NCBI GenBank assembly: GCA_016802295.1
Contig: JAESIW010000200.1
Location: 4,310,447 to 4,374,446, forward strand
Origin: Brachionus rotundiformis
Lineage: Eukaryota; Rotifera; Eurotatoria; Ploima; Brachionidae
Length of the DNA: 64,000 nt
Reading direction: 5' to 3'
Of this stretch, positions 48,291 through 60,124 are shown piece by piece. The position numbers were made by a program, and so were the translations under genes. The notes beneath the pieces were generated by a model. The model saw only the letters and a program-made list of their open reading frames with translations. It did not search any database and was not told the DNA's origin. Numbering within the stretch: the stretch's first letter is position 1; each line of letters starts with the position of its first letter.

Positions 48291-48636
48291 TATCTGATAA
48301 TATCAAAATCTAAAATTATCTTGAAAATGTTTAATTGAGAAATCAAAAAAGCACATGTATTTAGCTTTATGATTTAGCCAAGTAAAATTTTGCAAAATAA
48401 AACAGAATTAATAATTTAAAAGAAATCGTTTTTTTTCACCATATGTTAATCTTAAAAAAATTAAAAATAATTTTATTCATGTATATTTGTATATTCTGCA
48501 AATCGATGAATATTTTATTTAACAGACAAAAAAAATAATTCATTCTGTTAAATTATTCGTTTGTGCTTCAAAAATTAAACATAATCTTGAAAAGTATTGA
48601 TATTTTTCTTAATATTTTTATTTAAAATTTAATAAA
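48291..48636. promoter_or_regulatory. Shared divergent promoter region, NAA15 and SCOC
   Basis: 346 bases separate the two start codons. The interval is AT-rich without a coding frame and presumably carries both promoters. Confidence 0.35.
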
Positions 48637-49032
48637 ATGAATAGCTTAAAAAATGCAACTTCCGAAAGTGATAGTATAAATATATTTCTATTTTCAATTT
48701 TTTATTTTTAATAAAATTTCAAAAGGTGATTCAATTTCAAATAATTCACAAATTAGCAGTAAATTTAAAATTAAAAAAATAAAAAAAAGTATTTATGCTA
48801 AAATTTAGACACAACAACTGCGAACAACGAAGAAGAGGATGAAAAACAAAGACTAATCGAAAGAATTCTTGAATTACAAAGTACTTTAGAGGATCTAAGT
48901 AATAAAGTAAATGAAGTAAAAGAAGAAAATCTTAAGCTAAAATCTGAAAACCAAATTTTGAATGGATATATGGAAAATTTAATGAGTGCAAGTAATTCGT
49001 TTCATTCAGCATGGAAAAAGCAAGATAAATAA
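48637..49032 (+). CDS. SCOC: Short coiled-coil protein SCOC
   Basis: Three exons (48637-48673, 48727-48759, 48809-49032) give about 97 aa. After an acidic Ser/Asn/Thr/Glu-rich start comes the SCOC coiled coil: RLIERILELQSTLEDLSNKV, then KEENLKLKSENQIL and YMENLMSASNSFHSAW, nearly matching the human protein. SCOC is a Golgi-associated dimer that binds ARL1/ARL3 and FEZ1 and is required for starvation-induced autophagy. Length fits the family (about 80-160 aa). No oddities seen. Confidence 0.95.
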
Positions 49033-49627
49033 AAATTTAAGAAGCAATTTTATGAAAACTAAATTATACAAAATAAAATTTTTTTTATTTTTAAAGATTA
49101 ACATTACTTTTAATTAATTACAATTGTAATAAATATTAATTTTAAATAAATGATTTTTTTTTTAAATAATATTTAATAATAATTAAATTTTAAAATTTTA
49201 AAACTTAAGAAACTGCGCTTTTGAAATCTTTGTCTAAACATACGTGTAAAAATTTTCTAAATATTCAGGCAAAAAAATTTACTAAATGATATTGAATATC
49301 ATTAAAATCTTATAAATTAAGTAAAATAAAGACAAATAAGTAAAATCAAATATATATAAAAACACCACAAAACTTTAAAAAAAAAATTTATTAATTCTAT
49401 AAAAAAAAACATTATTTTTAGAAATAAGTTAAAATTTGAAATTATTATTTATTTTCTTATAAGTATCATTAATTAAATCATATAAAGCTTTAAAGAATTA
49501 AAGGTAATCTAAGTACTTATTCACAATTATTTTTTTAAATTCGTATGTTTAACCAAAATTTTTTAATTCAATAAATTATAAAAATATTTTTCAAATATTC
49601 GATTTTTAACAAATTTTAAAATTTAGA
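49033..49627. other. Intergenic spacer
   Basis: Very AT-rich sequence with long A and T runs. No gene or clear repeat was seen. Confidence 0.4.
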
Positions 49628-51947
49628 ATGGATAAATCAGCAATAAAAAATCCATTTAAATCAGCGTCATTTCAAATATTTTTTTATTCAGCTGAAAAAA
49701 AAATACAAATCCAGTCATTTATCAGTCATTATAAGCATGCACAATTAAATGGTAATAACAAACATTCATACGATTCTGAATTTTTTAGCAGATGCAAATC
49801 TTACAATAATCCATACTATTTACCAAATTCATCAAGAAATTCTTTTAAAAGAATTTTACCTTATCATGGTTTTATTCAAAACAGACAAGAGAACTTCAAT
49901 TTTAAAAAATTTTATTTTGAAAAAATGGACGATTTCAGTTTTGATTATCAACAAAAAAAAAAGACAGAAATGTACATAAAATCATCACGTAATTTTAATA
50001 ACCAAGTTTGTAATACCCATCGATATATTGAAGAAGTTAATCGAAAAAAGAAATTATCAAAAAAATATTTTAATGTACTTACAGCTTGTAAGTAATTAAT
50101 ATTTATTTATCTAATATTGAAAATTTAACTAAATTATCTTTTTAACTATTAATGAAAAGCTACCAATTTTTTGAATAATATGAAATCTAAAATAGAGTTT
50201 AATATCAAATGAGATACACTTATTTAAAAATACGATTGAATTCTTTTTGGTAGATTCATACTTATAAAAAGGTAAAAGCTTTAAATGACTATTACCTGTT
50301 ATTGGAATTGAAATTTCGAAAAATAATTTATTTGAAAGTAGATATTGGCAACAGTTTTCATTAACACTTTGTTTACTTTTCAGAATTTTAGCGTTCATAC
50401 TTATTATAGAATATTTAAAAAAAAATTATTTTAGTTTTTTTTTATAATTTTAATTTTTTTAATTACATTTTTAAAAAATTATATAAAGAAATATTTTTAT
50501 CTATTAAGTACATGAAATAGATGAATCAATTTCGAATGAAATGAAAGAGTCAAAAAGCATTCAAACAAGTTTATTGAAAAAAAAGCAGCCTGATAATATT
50601 AGCAAAAATAATAGTCAAAGTGATTTAATATTACCTCGAATTAAAGAAATACAAAAAAATGACGTGAAAAAGAATAATAAGATTGAAGCTGATGTATCAA
50701 AAAGTGTATATACTGATAAATCAGCTGATAGTTTCAAATTTAAAAATGGTTGGACATTATCTTCTAATTGCTCTGATGAATTCGAAAATACATTTACTAA
50801 TTCCGGCTTTAAAAAAAAAGCAGAGAATACAACAATTGAATTATTAAAAGGAAAAGAAATTTTAAAAAAAAATAGAACGTCAAGCACTCTATTGAGTTAT
50901 GGTAAGTTTTAGCTCATATTTTTTATCGGTTGAAATGAAATTTTATTAGATTAAATTTCAAACAATTTAATCAAAAATAATAGAAGATTTCATGTTTATT
51001 GATTATTGATTTAAGTTTAAGTTATTTTTTTAGTCATATTAAAAAACAGAAAATTTAAGATTGCTTAGCAAAATGATTAAATTCCCATATGGTCTTCAAA
51101 ATTTTTTAAGGTTTAAATAATTTATATTAAAAAGTTATTTTTTCATTTTCTAGATCGCTCATTTTCAAACAATTCTAATTCTAAAATCAGCAGTCATTAT
51201 CAAAATATTTCAAACGATAATTTGAATGACAATACAACAAGCCAAATTCGAAGAATAAAATCAACAAACCAAAAAAATAAAGAAAAATTTTTAAATCATA
51301 TAGAAAAAAATGATATTAATCTAACTGTAAACCATTCAAATGGAAAATTAATTAGGAGAAATTCTAATATAAGTGATTATTATCCAAGACAAACTCTAAA
51401 TAAAAAAGTTAGTCAGAAAACAAAAGAATTAGAAAATAGGAAAATATTCAAAATGAATGATAATTCATTTTCTGATAAGAATCATAGTTTCATCAAAAAC
51501 AGTAATCAATTACATCGATCAATAACATGTGATTCTTTTAATCGCCCTAAAACTGTTCAATCAACCAATCAATCAAATTTTATTAAGAATTCAAAAAATC
51601 CTTTAAATAACCAAAATGATGACATTAAAAGTAGTCAAAAAGACATATTTTTTGATAATAACCAACAAATTAACTCAATTGAATCAAATTTTGAAATCGG
51701 AAAAGAAACTGGTTTAAATGATTTTACTTTTTCCAGAATTGTTGAGTGGTTAAAAGAAATTGACAATTGTTCGAAAATATATACGACAGCTTCTGAACTC
51801 GACTATTCGTGTAATTCTTTTGAAAAAGAAAAATCAAAAGAGTCTATCAATGATTGTGATTTATCTGAATATGGCTCATTAGATGATCAAATAATTGAAT
51901 ATAACCGAGTTGTAGATAAGACATTTCATGTGATTCATAAAGATTGA
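49628..51947 (+). CDS. Unidentified Ser/Asn/Lys-rich protein, about 544 aa
   Basis: Three exons (49628-50087, 50521-50901, 51154-51947) join with consistent phase and good splice sites (GTAAGT donors at the first two). The protein is hydrophilic throughout, with Ser, Asn and Lys dominating, many short basic patches and no membrane helix, signal peptide or recognisable domain. The C-terminal ~90 residues are less biased (NDFTFSRIVEWLKEIDNCSK, then an acidic stretch) and might be a small helical module. It is probably mostly disordered. Real-gene status rests on splice-frame continuity over three long open stretches. Confidence 0.6.
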
Positions 51948-52279
51948 GATTTGATTTAAAAGATATCAAAGCAAATTCTCAACTCGAAAAAACGTATACC
52001 TTTAAAAACTCTAAATTTTTTCACATGTCTAGACAATTTTAAAAACAAATAAATTATTTAATGGATTTAAATAAAAATTTCTGAAAAAATTAAATTCATA
52101 TAATGTAATCAAAGGTTGGACTCTAATTAAGAAAATTTTAAATTTCTATTTAAATAGATATAAAGTTAGTAATGAATTTTACACTACTAAAACATGAAAT
52201 GTAAAAATAAACATACTAAAAAAAGTAATTTTTGAATTTTTTATTCATTCTTTTAAATCATAATTGTATTTACTATTTT
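51948..52279. other. Convergent spacer
   Basis: AT-rich 3'-UTR sequence between the disordered-protein gene and the GPCR. Nothing else was seen. Confidence 0.35.
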
Positions 52280-53443
52280 TTATTTAAATGAAAACTTCTT
52301 GAAAATTCCAAATAAAATTTTTTTTAACTCATTTTTTATAATTGATGAAGTAAATAAATAAATTAAAAAATTTGCTGAATGTCTTGTATATTGTAGTAAT
52401 GCTAATATACCAATTACATTTTGCTTGTATTTTTGATTAATTAAATAATTTAATTTTAATGCATAAAATGTAGAATACGGAACTGTTGTTAAAAAAAAAG
52501 AAATATTTAAAAATAATAATAAATTTGATACGTCAAAAACTTTTGGTTTTCCTTTTTGAACTGATGTTATTTGTTTATTTTTATTCACTGAAATTAAAAC
52601 ATCTGTATTTAAGTTGATTCTTTGAATATTTAAATTTTTTCTATAAATTCTTTTTTTTTTATCGAATTTCATTATTAATTCGTCTTTCCATGATGTTCTG
52701 AACCCCCCATCCGAAAAATTTCCGAAAATTTTATTTGTTTGATATGACATGCTTCTATATTGCAAATTTAATTTTTTTTGATGATTTAAGTTGAGTAAAT
52801 ATAATGTTAAATTTTCAGCAATCAAAATTAAAAAAGGCAACAAGCTATACATGAATATATGAACGATATCCCAAATGAAATAAAACAATTTTGGTTCATA
52901 ACAAATAAATGCTGGCAAATTTGTTGAATCATCAATAGTTGGTTCAGCATTTTTAATTAAAACAACAAAGTTAAAAGAAAATAATAAAATAATCACCAAA
53001 ATAACGACTGAAAATGTATGCTTTGTTATTACCCCAATTAGGTTAGTTTTATTACGGAAAACTATAGAGATGATGCGATCTATACCTATTGAACATATAA
53101 CCCATGAGCTTGATTGAAGAATAAAATAACAATAAAAAGAAAAAAATCGACACTGAATCTTTCCCTCGTGTTCAATTTTTTTTGAATTAAAATAGCTATA
53201 GACTAGTGAAAAATTCCAGGTATATAAGCAAAGTGTATCGATTATACACATCGATGATAAATATCGCATATAAGAATGCTTGCGAACATTTTTACGTATT
53301 AAAATTAAAAAAGTAACCGAGTTTCCAAATGTTCCAAAAACAATAATAAATAAATTGACAAATGCCAAAATATTCGTTTTTTCGGTTGTTTCGGAAATAA
53401 AAGAACTATTTACAAAATCAAAAAAAACATTTGAATGATTCAT
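52280..53443 (-). CDS. Rhodopsin-like (class A) G-protein-coupled receptor
   Basis: Single-exon frame of 387 aa with seven hydrophobic segments. Class A landmarks: GN in helix 1 (FGTFGNSVTFLILIRK); Asp in helix 2 (SSMCIIDTLCLY); Cys before helix 3 (QCRFF) and in the second outer loop (FICYEP) for the conserved disulfide; GIDRIISI, a DRI version of DRY, after helix 3; and NFLIY in helix 7, where NPxxY has lost its Pro. N-terminal Asn-X-Ser/Thr sites (NHS, NSS) suit an outside N-terminus. A basic third inner loop of about 90 residues would contact G protein. It resembles invertebrate peptide-receptor-like orphans, but the ligand is not predictable. Confidence 0.88.
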   Translation of the reverse strand: MNHSNVFFDFVNSSFISETTEKTNILAFVNLFIIVFGTFGNSVTFLILIRKNVRKHSYMRYLSSMCIIDTLCLYTWNFSLVYSYFNSKKIEHEGKIQCRFFSFYCYFILQSSSWVICSIGIDRIISIVFRNKTNLIGVITKHTFSVVILVIILLFSFNFVVLIKNAEPTIDDSTNLPAFICYEPKLFYFIWDIVHIFMYSLLPFLILIAENLTLYLLNLNHQKKLNLQYRSMSYQTNKIFGNFSDGGFRTSWKDELIMKFDKKKRIYRKNLNIQRINLNTDVLISVNKNKQITSVQKGKPKVFDVSNLLLFLNISFFLTTVPYSTFYALKLNYLINQKYKQNVIGILALLQYTRHSANFLIYLFTSSIIKNELKKILFGIFKKFSFK

Positions 53444-53852
53444 TTTAAATTTTTATTATTTTTTAAAATAATTAGAAAAATAATCGACTTTTGATTTAAG
53501 ATGATTTTTAAGTTATAAATGCGTTTTTATTATTTTCTAAACAATAAATTGATAATATGATAATATAGTATAATTCAATAATAATGTTAGCATATGCAAA
53601 AATCCGTTTAATCTAGGATTAAATCAATAATATCTGCAATTTTTCTTTTACAAAATTAAGTCGAATTCAGACATTTATTTAATCTATTTAATCAGATATT
53701 TTTTAAATATACCTAAAATAATATCGTATTCTCTGCATAGTTATAAAGTATGCTGGCTATTTCTAATTTGCAATTTCAAATTCTATATTTCCATAACAAC
53801 ATTAGAAAAACTATAAAATACTTTTTTTATTTAAAATTTTTCTGAGCTAAAA
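53444..53852. other. Divergent spacer between GPCR and coiled-coil gene
   Basis: AT-rich sequence between two outward-facing starts. No specific promoter element could be assigned. Confidence 0.35.
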
Positions 53853-56800
53853 ATGACCGACGATGTAATAGATTTGTTAATTTCAAATAAAGAAGATACT
53901 GTAAACTTAGACGAAACGTATTTTTATAGCAAAAATTTTGAAGCTCAGTACGATTTCTCAAACCAGAAAATTATTCAAAATGACATTGATAGAAGAATAA
54001 AATATGATAGCTTAAACGAAAATTTTTTTGGATATGATGAAAAAATAAATATTTTGGATTTCAAAATGGATGAATATAGTAATGATTTTTTTTTTTCAAC
54101 AACAAATATTTCATCTGAACTTAAAAATTCACTTAGTAAAGGTAAGTTTTAAAAAAATGATGATTATGACAATTTTCAAAATGTTTTTATTAACAGGATA
54201 TGAAGAGAATTTTCTAAAACAAATTAAGTAAGTTTTAAAAATAATTCGTTAAAATAATTAAAAAAAAAAAAAGAAATAAATTAGATTGCCATCTGAGTGA
54301 AACAGAAAATGTTATTAAAAATCTAAAAAAACCCATTAACACTTTTTATTTACCATTGCCAACTACTGACAAATCTAATAAGTAACAATCTTTTGCTAAG
54401 TTTTTATTGCTTATGAAGTCTCGATTTAAAAGTAAAAATTAATAAAAATTTATTCTAGAGACTTTTGGAATTCAAATGTGGCCATAAAACAAGAAATTGA
54501 TGTAAATTTTGAGCAAAATGAAAATCAAAATAATATGGATAAATTAAATTTATCACAATTATCTAAATCGGTTGATACTTTTAAAGAGACCAATTTTGAA
54601 AAAAATAAAATTTTAAAAAACATGTAAATATTATCATTGATTTTAGAAAAATTAAATATTTATTACTTAATTTTCAGGATATTAGAAATAAATGATTTAA
54701 AAAAAGAAACAAACTTTTTAAAAAACAAAATAATAGAAAATAAATCGTGCATAAAACAAAAGAAATTAAATGAGTCTAATGAAAAACGATTAGAATTGCT
54801 TGGAGACTTTTTTAAGGAAATTGAAAATATTGTAATGAATGAAGAAAATGAAAAAGGTAAATTTATTTTTAAATTTGATTAATATTTTTGCATTTTATTT
54901 GTTTTTTTGTTTTTTATTAAATAAAAATAAAGAAAAAGATTCTAACAGTGAAAATGTCGAAAACAAAAATTTGCAAGGAAAAATTTTCCGTATAATTGAA
55001 AAAATTAAAATGTGTAAAGAAGATGAAAAAAGGAAAATAGAAAATTTAGAAGAAGTACAACAAGAAGTATAGCATTTAATCTGAACTTAAAAAATATAAA
55101 AAATAACGATTAATTTTTAGCTAGAAAAAAAATTAGATTTTAAAATTAATGAGTCAAAAATTAAAGAAAAATGTCTGATTGAAAGTAGTGAAAAAAAGTA
55201 TTTTTGTTTGCCTTTGTCTTTAAATTTAATTTGTAAAAACTTAATTTTTATTTATTTCAAAGGTGTAACATTTTACGTGAGGAATATGATAGGCTAGTTA
55301 AAATCAAAGATAATGAAATAAATGAGTTGAAAATAAATGAAGAAAATTTAAAATCAAAAATTAATCAATTAAAAGAAGAAATTACAAAAAACATCAACTC
55401 AAAAGATATTGAGAAAAAAAATTTAAGATATCAAAATGATTCATTAAAATCCGAAATAGATTGCCTTAATAATGAATTTATTAATCTAAAAAATAGATTT
55501 GAAAAAATTTGTGACGAGGAACAAGAGAATAAAATAAAAAATTATAAGGCTATAGGAAATTTGGAAGATGAAAACACAAGTCTAAAAAAAAGTTGCATTC
55601 AATTAAGGAATGAACTTGTAGAAATAAAACAAAGCTTTCAAACAAATAAAGAAAAAATAAACAATTATGAACACATGATTGAAAAATTATACCAACAAAT
55701 GTTTGAAGAAAAACAAACTGATTGCGATTTTCAATTAATGATTCAAAAATTACATCAAAAGTCAAAAATGGAAAAGGATTACAAAGATAAATTAGAATCA
55801 AAATTTAATCAATTAAAAAAAGAAAACGATGATTTGATGCAAAATCTAGTATTACACGATAAATGTGAAGAAACAGTTGAAAAAATTAAAAATGAAAATG
55901 ATAAGAATCAGAAAATATTAAAACAAAAGTAAACAAATTTTATTTCATTTTTTAAAATTTTTAAACCTGATTAACATTAATAATAATAATAAGATTATTT
56001 GTTGATATATAGGCAGGAATAAAGGTTGTAATTTAATTAAGTCGTAATAAAAATTAGCTAATCCATTGAGATTTAAAAAATCTTTTTCAAAAATTAAAAT
56101 TTACAAAATTTAAAATTTGAAACATTTTCTTAGAATAAAAGATTTCAAACAGTTACAAAATTGTAATGAAAAATTTAATGAAAAAATCAAAAATCAGAAT
56201 CAAATAATTATTCAACTAAATACTGATAAATCAAAGATTGAAAGCGATTTAAATGCGTTAGAAGTTGAGTTTAAAAATCTAAACAAAGAGTTAGAGTATA
56301 TGGTAAACATTTTGGAACAAAAATCTGAAGAAAATAATTTAATCAAGCAAGAAAAAATAACTTTAGAAAACATACTAAAAGATAAATCATTTATTATTGA
56401 TTCTATTAAAAATGAAAATGAAAAGTTAAACGAAAATAATTTCAAATTAAAAAATGAAAATGAGAAATATCTACACGATATACAATTGTTAACAAACAAA
56501 TGTGATGAAAAAGGAAAATTGAACGACTCAAATTTAATAGAAATTAACAAAAATAAAAAATATATTGATTGTCTTGAAACGAAAATTATTTCTCTTCAAA
56601 AAAGTTTAACAGAAATTAACAAGAATTTTTCTGATAAAAATTTTCAAGTATTAAATCTAGAAAATTCTATTTCATGTAAGTATTTTATTTAAATAAAGAG
56701 AAAGCTGAATTTATATTTTATTTTAGTATTCCAAAAAGAAATTGGTCTTCTCAAGCAGTATCAAAACTTACAAAAAAATCAAGATGAGACTAAAGTTTGT

Positions 56801-57753
56801 GAAATCGTAGTAAATATAGAAAGGAAAATGAAAAAGAAAAATCAAAAAATAAAAAATCTAAAATCTAAACTTGATGAGCTTGAATTTGAAAATGAAGCTT
56901 TAAAAAAAGTAAGCAAAATTACTAAAAACTATTTAAATAAAAATTCTCTTAGGAAAAAGATTTTATAAATCAAAAAAACAAAGATTTAAATTATGAACTA
57001 AATAAAAAAAATGAAGAGAATATCCATTTTCAAAAGTCACTTGAAAAGGTAAGTTTTTATTAGTTTTGTAGACGCTTGTAATAATATAATTAAATATGAT
57101 AAATTTCTTAAATTTATTTTTTCCATCAAGTCTGCAGAAAAATATGCAAATTGTGAGAAAAAAAATGAATTACTCAAAAATGAACTAGCAAAATTAAAAG
57201 GAAAATTAAATAACTTTAATTTAATCAATGAATTTGATAAAATATCAAAAAAAAATGCTTCAGAAGAAAAAATCCAAAATGAAATGATTGTGGAAAGGAT
57301 TGATCTTCAAAATTTAAGCAATGATGATACAGATAATAACTTGAATGAAACGGTTTCTCGATCAATTAAATCAGAAAATTATTTAACAGGAGAGAATAAT
57401 AGCAATTTAGACTGTAATTTTTTTATTAGAGATTAAAAATATAAGATAAATTAATGAATCCTTAACATTGGTTAGATTTTTAAGAATATATTTCAAAATT
57501 ATTCCTAGTTAATGCAAAAAAATGTTTTCTCTTTTTTATGGATTCATTTAAACTTTACTAAATAAAATTAATATTTTTTTATTAAAGTAAATGATGAAGA
57601 AAATTTCAAAAAAATTCAAAGTGGATTAAAATTTATTGGTAAAATTGGTGATGAATTGATAAAAGATACAAATGGTTAATAAATTTTAATGAATTATCTT
57701 AAACTCAATTTTAATTTTTGTTTTTAGATGTAATTGAAATGTTTCAACAATAA
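53853..57753 (+). CDS. Long coiled-coil protein, unidentified
   Basis: Many short exons, beginning 53853-54141 and 54197 onwards, the largest about 55260-55930 and 56145-56676. The last two splice from the GT at 57412 to 57589 and from about 57676 to 57728, ending in TAA at 57751-57753. The first ~150 residues are acidic and Asn-rich without strong coiled coil. From about 54.7 kb nearly everything is heptad-type coiled coil (for example LKSKINQLKEEITKNINSKD and EKLYQQMFEEKQTDC). No membrane helix. Such an architecture suits centrosomal, ciliary or Golgi tether proteins, but I cannot place it in a family. Not every intermediate exon junction was verified. Confidence 0.6.
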
Positions 57754-58034
57754 AAAATTATTAAATCTAATAAATTATTTATATTTGTAGATTAAATTTT
57801 ATTTTTTTCTAAAATTAGCGTTATATTGGTGAAATAAAGCATTGGCTAAATCAAAATTTAAAAAATTAAATTACAAATCAACGACAAAATCATTTTTATA
57901 ATTTTCAAATAATTTATAAATTAAATTTTTCTCAGTTAAATGACTAAAAAATCAAAAAATACTTACTTTAATCTATTTATTTTTAAATACTATCTAAGAA
58001 GATAAATTATATTCTTAACTATTAAAATTAAAAT

Positions 58035-59129
58035 TTAATAATAGCAATATTTTTGTTTTGGTCTAAAATAACAAGCCATTCTTAAACATTCAGTCTCATC
58101 GAAAGTTACAAATTTAGTCTTTGAAGTGTCAAAATCAAATCTTTGTCCTTGTTCAATATCTTTCAGTAGTTGATTCAAATAGTCAAAATTTAAAATTTGA
58201 TTGCGCATTGATAAAACCCAATCGATTGATCCTTTAAAAAACTTCTTTTCGCTCGCCAAACCACATTCAGTTATGCTGTTCAAAACGCCTTCATCAGCGT
58301 CTTTTTGTTGTATTTTCAAAAAAGGACTTGATTTGTTTATATCATTTAATCTGTATCGCAAAACGACGTGTGCAATTTCGTGGACAATTACAGAAACGAA
58401 TATTAGTTTGATTGTGATTAATTTTTCATCATAGCTAAAAATTTCAAAATTCTTTCGAGTTAATAATTTTATAAAGGGTTTTGTATTGACATAAACTGAG
58501 TTCTTTCCTGCATAACCATAAAGTGTGCCAAATTCACTGTCAATAAATTTTAAATTTAAATTTTCATAATCAAAGTCCAAATTATTTTTTCTCACTGTAT
58601 CTTTTTTAACCAACTCATCAATTAAAGCATCAACTGTTTGTTGAACAAAATAATTAGAAATTATCTTAAAAAATAAAGATTTTAGCTCGTCAAATACATT
58701 TGTATATTGTTCAACTAAAGAACTTATTTTAATCGATGAAAATTTTTCCAAAACATCATAAATAAACTTCTGATTTGTTTTAAAGTCAGCTTTAGAATTA
58801 TGAATTAGAAAGATGGATTGAGCTAGTGATTGTTCTGAAACAATCGTTTCATTTAAAAAATCGAACAAATTTTTTAAGCATTTTAGACCAAATTCAAAAT
58901 GTGTTTTAATACTTGGATTCAAGCATAGGTTTTTAATAATGCAATCTTTGGTCAGTGATACAAACACTGACAAATCTTCTTGATCATATGTAACACAGTC
59001 TTTATTAATTGTTTTAACTGGTGTAGCCTTGGCCAATTCCTCAGCCAATTTGCTAAAAGAAAATGATCGATGACCAAGTCTTTCATGTTCTTCATAAATT
59101 TGAGAGAAAATTTTTGTACAAATAGACAT
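58035..59129 (-). CDS. HEXXH metallopeptidase-like protein, 364 aa
   Basis: Intronless frame starting MSICTKIFSQIYEEHERLGH. Near residue 250 is a hydrophobic segment followed by HEIAHVVLRY, a good fit to the zinc-binding HEXXH helix of zincin metallopeptidases (VSVIVHEIAHVV). A downstream acidic segment (QQKDADEGVLNSITECGLAS, about 25-35 residues later) offers Glu and Asp candidates for a third ligand, as in gluzincins, and the LNSITECG part resembles the ExxxG-type helix of such enzymes. There is no signal peptide, so it is probably cytosolic. Residues 1-230 are helical and unlike any family I know. Activity and substrate are unknown; it could also be a non-catalytic relative. Confidence 0.65.
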   Translation of the reverse strand: MSICTKIFSQIYEEHERLGHRSFSFSKLAEELAKATPVKTINKDCVTYDQEDLSVFVSLTKDCIIKNLCLNPSIKTHFEFGLKCLKNLFDFLNETIVSEQSLAQSIFLIHNSKADFKTNQKFIYDVLEKFSSIKISSLVEQYTNVFDELKSLFFKIISNYFVQQTVDALIDELVKKDTVRKNNLDFDYENLNLKFIDSEFGTLYGYAGKNSVYVNTKPFIKLLTRKNFEIFSYDEKLITIKLIFVSVIVHEIAHVVLRYRLNDINKSSPFLKIQQKDADEGVLNSITECGLASEKKFFKGSIDWVLSMRNQILNFDYLNQLLKDIEQGQRFDFDTSKTKFVTFDETECLRMACYFRPKQKYCYY

Positions 59130-59297
59130 TTCTTAATTAATTTATTAATTTTTGATTGTGTATTATTGAGATTTACAAAAACTAATTACTTAATGGCAAG
59201 ATTTTATCAGTCTTAATTCTTTTAAAAAATTGTAATGGTTAATTATTAAAAAACGCAATACTTTATATTTTATAAAATGTATGTACATAAATAATTC

Positions 59298-59630
59298 AAG
59301 AAGATAGCTTTAGAATAAAATTGACATTGTTTTAAAAATTGTCATGAAGGAACAAAATATTTAACGTTTGTTTTTTCCTCATCAAAGATATAAAATTAAT
59401 ATAATCACAAATTCGATAATAATAGGAATATTGTAAGATTATTTATTCGTTAACAAAAAGTAAAAATTACATTAATTGGAAAATCATCGACTGTGTTTGT
59501 TTGGACCTTATGAAAACTATCGATACACAGTCGATGATTTTCCAATTAATGTAATTTTTACTTTTTGTTAACGAATAAATAATCTTACAATATTCCTAAC
59601 ATTTCAATTTTATTCTAAAGTTATCTTCTT
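59298..59630. repeat. Foldback element with perfect 74-base arms
   Basis: Positions 59423-59496 and 59525-59598 are exact reverse complements with a 28-base loop. Outside them, 59298-59324 and 59604-59630 are reverse complements with a single mismatch. About 98 extra bases lie on the left between outer and inner arms, against about 5 on the right, so the left arm looks interrupted by an insertion or the right arm by a deletion. The arms carry no coding frame. It resembles a foldback/MITE-type element or a very recent inverted duplication; no target-site duplication was identified. Confidence 0.85.
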
Positions 59631-59644
59631 CCAACTAACCACAC

Positions 59645-59683
59645 ATTAGACAATGTTGTTAAAGATTATTAGACAATGTTGTT
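59645..59683. repeat. Short tandem duplication, 16-base core
   Basis: ATTAGACAATGTTGTT occurs at 59645-59660 and again at 59668-59683, a 23-base period, directly beside the right end of the foldback element. Confidence 0.8.
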
Positions 59684-60065
59684 GAACCAACGTACTCAAA
59701 CCTGTAAATAATATTAGATAGTCAAGCTTTTGTTCTCTCTATGAATTAGATGAAAATGTAATATATTTAAAAAACTTTTTAAGCCTGAGCAAAAATCTAA
59801 TGGTCATTTAAAAAATAGACATTTTATGTTAATTTAAATGTTTAATGAATCTTTAATGGTTTAAAAGCAGCCTTCAGCTCTTGATGCATTGACTTAATGT
59901 CTCTGATTTTGTCATTCTATAAAGTCAATCTTAAATCGTTTAATATACAAAAATATCGACTAAATATTATATTGAAAATAAGTATAACTCATAATCATGG
60001 ATTTTTTTTAATTTTTGAATTTTCAAAATGTAAAAGGAAATTTTGAACAAATAAGCCTTAAAAAA

Positions 60066-60124
60066 ATGATATTATATTATATTATCTGCAATTTAAGTAA
60101 TTTAAATGATATTATATTATATTA
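60066..60124. repeat. 19-base direct repeat at the TRP-like ORF stop
   Basis: ATGATATTATATTATATTA is present at 60066-60084 and 60106-60124 (period 40). The second copy contains the stop codon of the TRP-like frame. Confidence 0.8.

Larger units (their letters stand above)
59130..60111. other. Repeat-bearing intergenic region
   Basis: No complete gene. It contains the foldback element (59298-59630), a 23-base-period duplication (59645-59683) and a small minus-strand open segment (about 59836-59925, ending in TAA, coiled-coil-like). That segment might be a C-terminal exon of the TRP-like gene. Confidence 0.45.
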
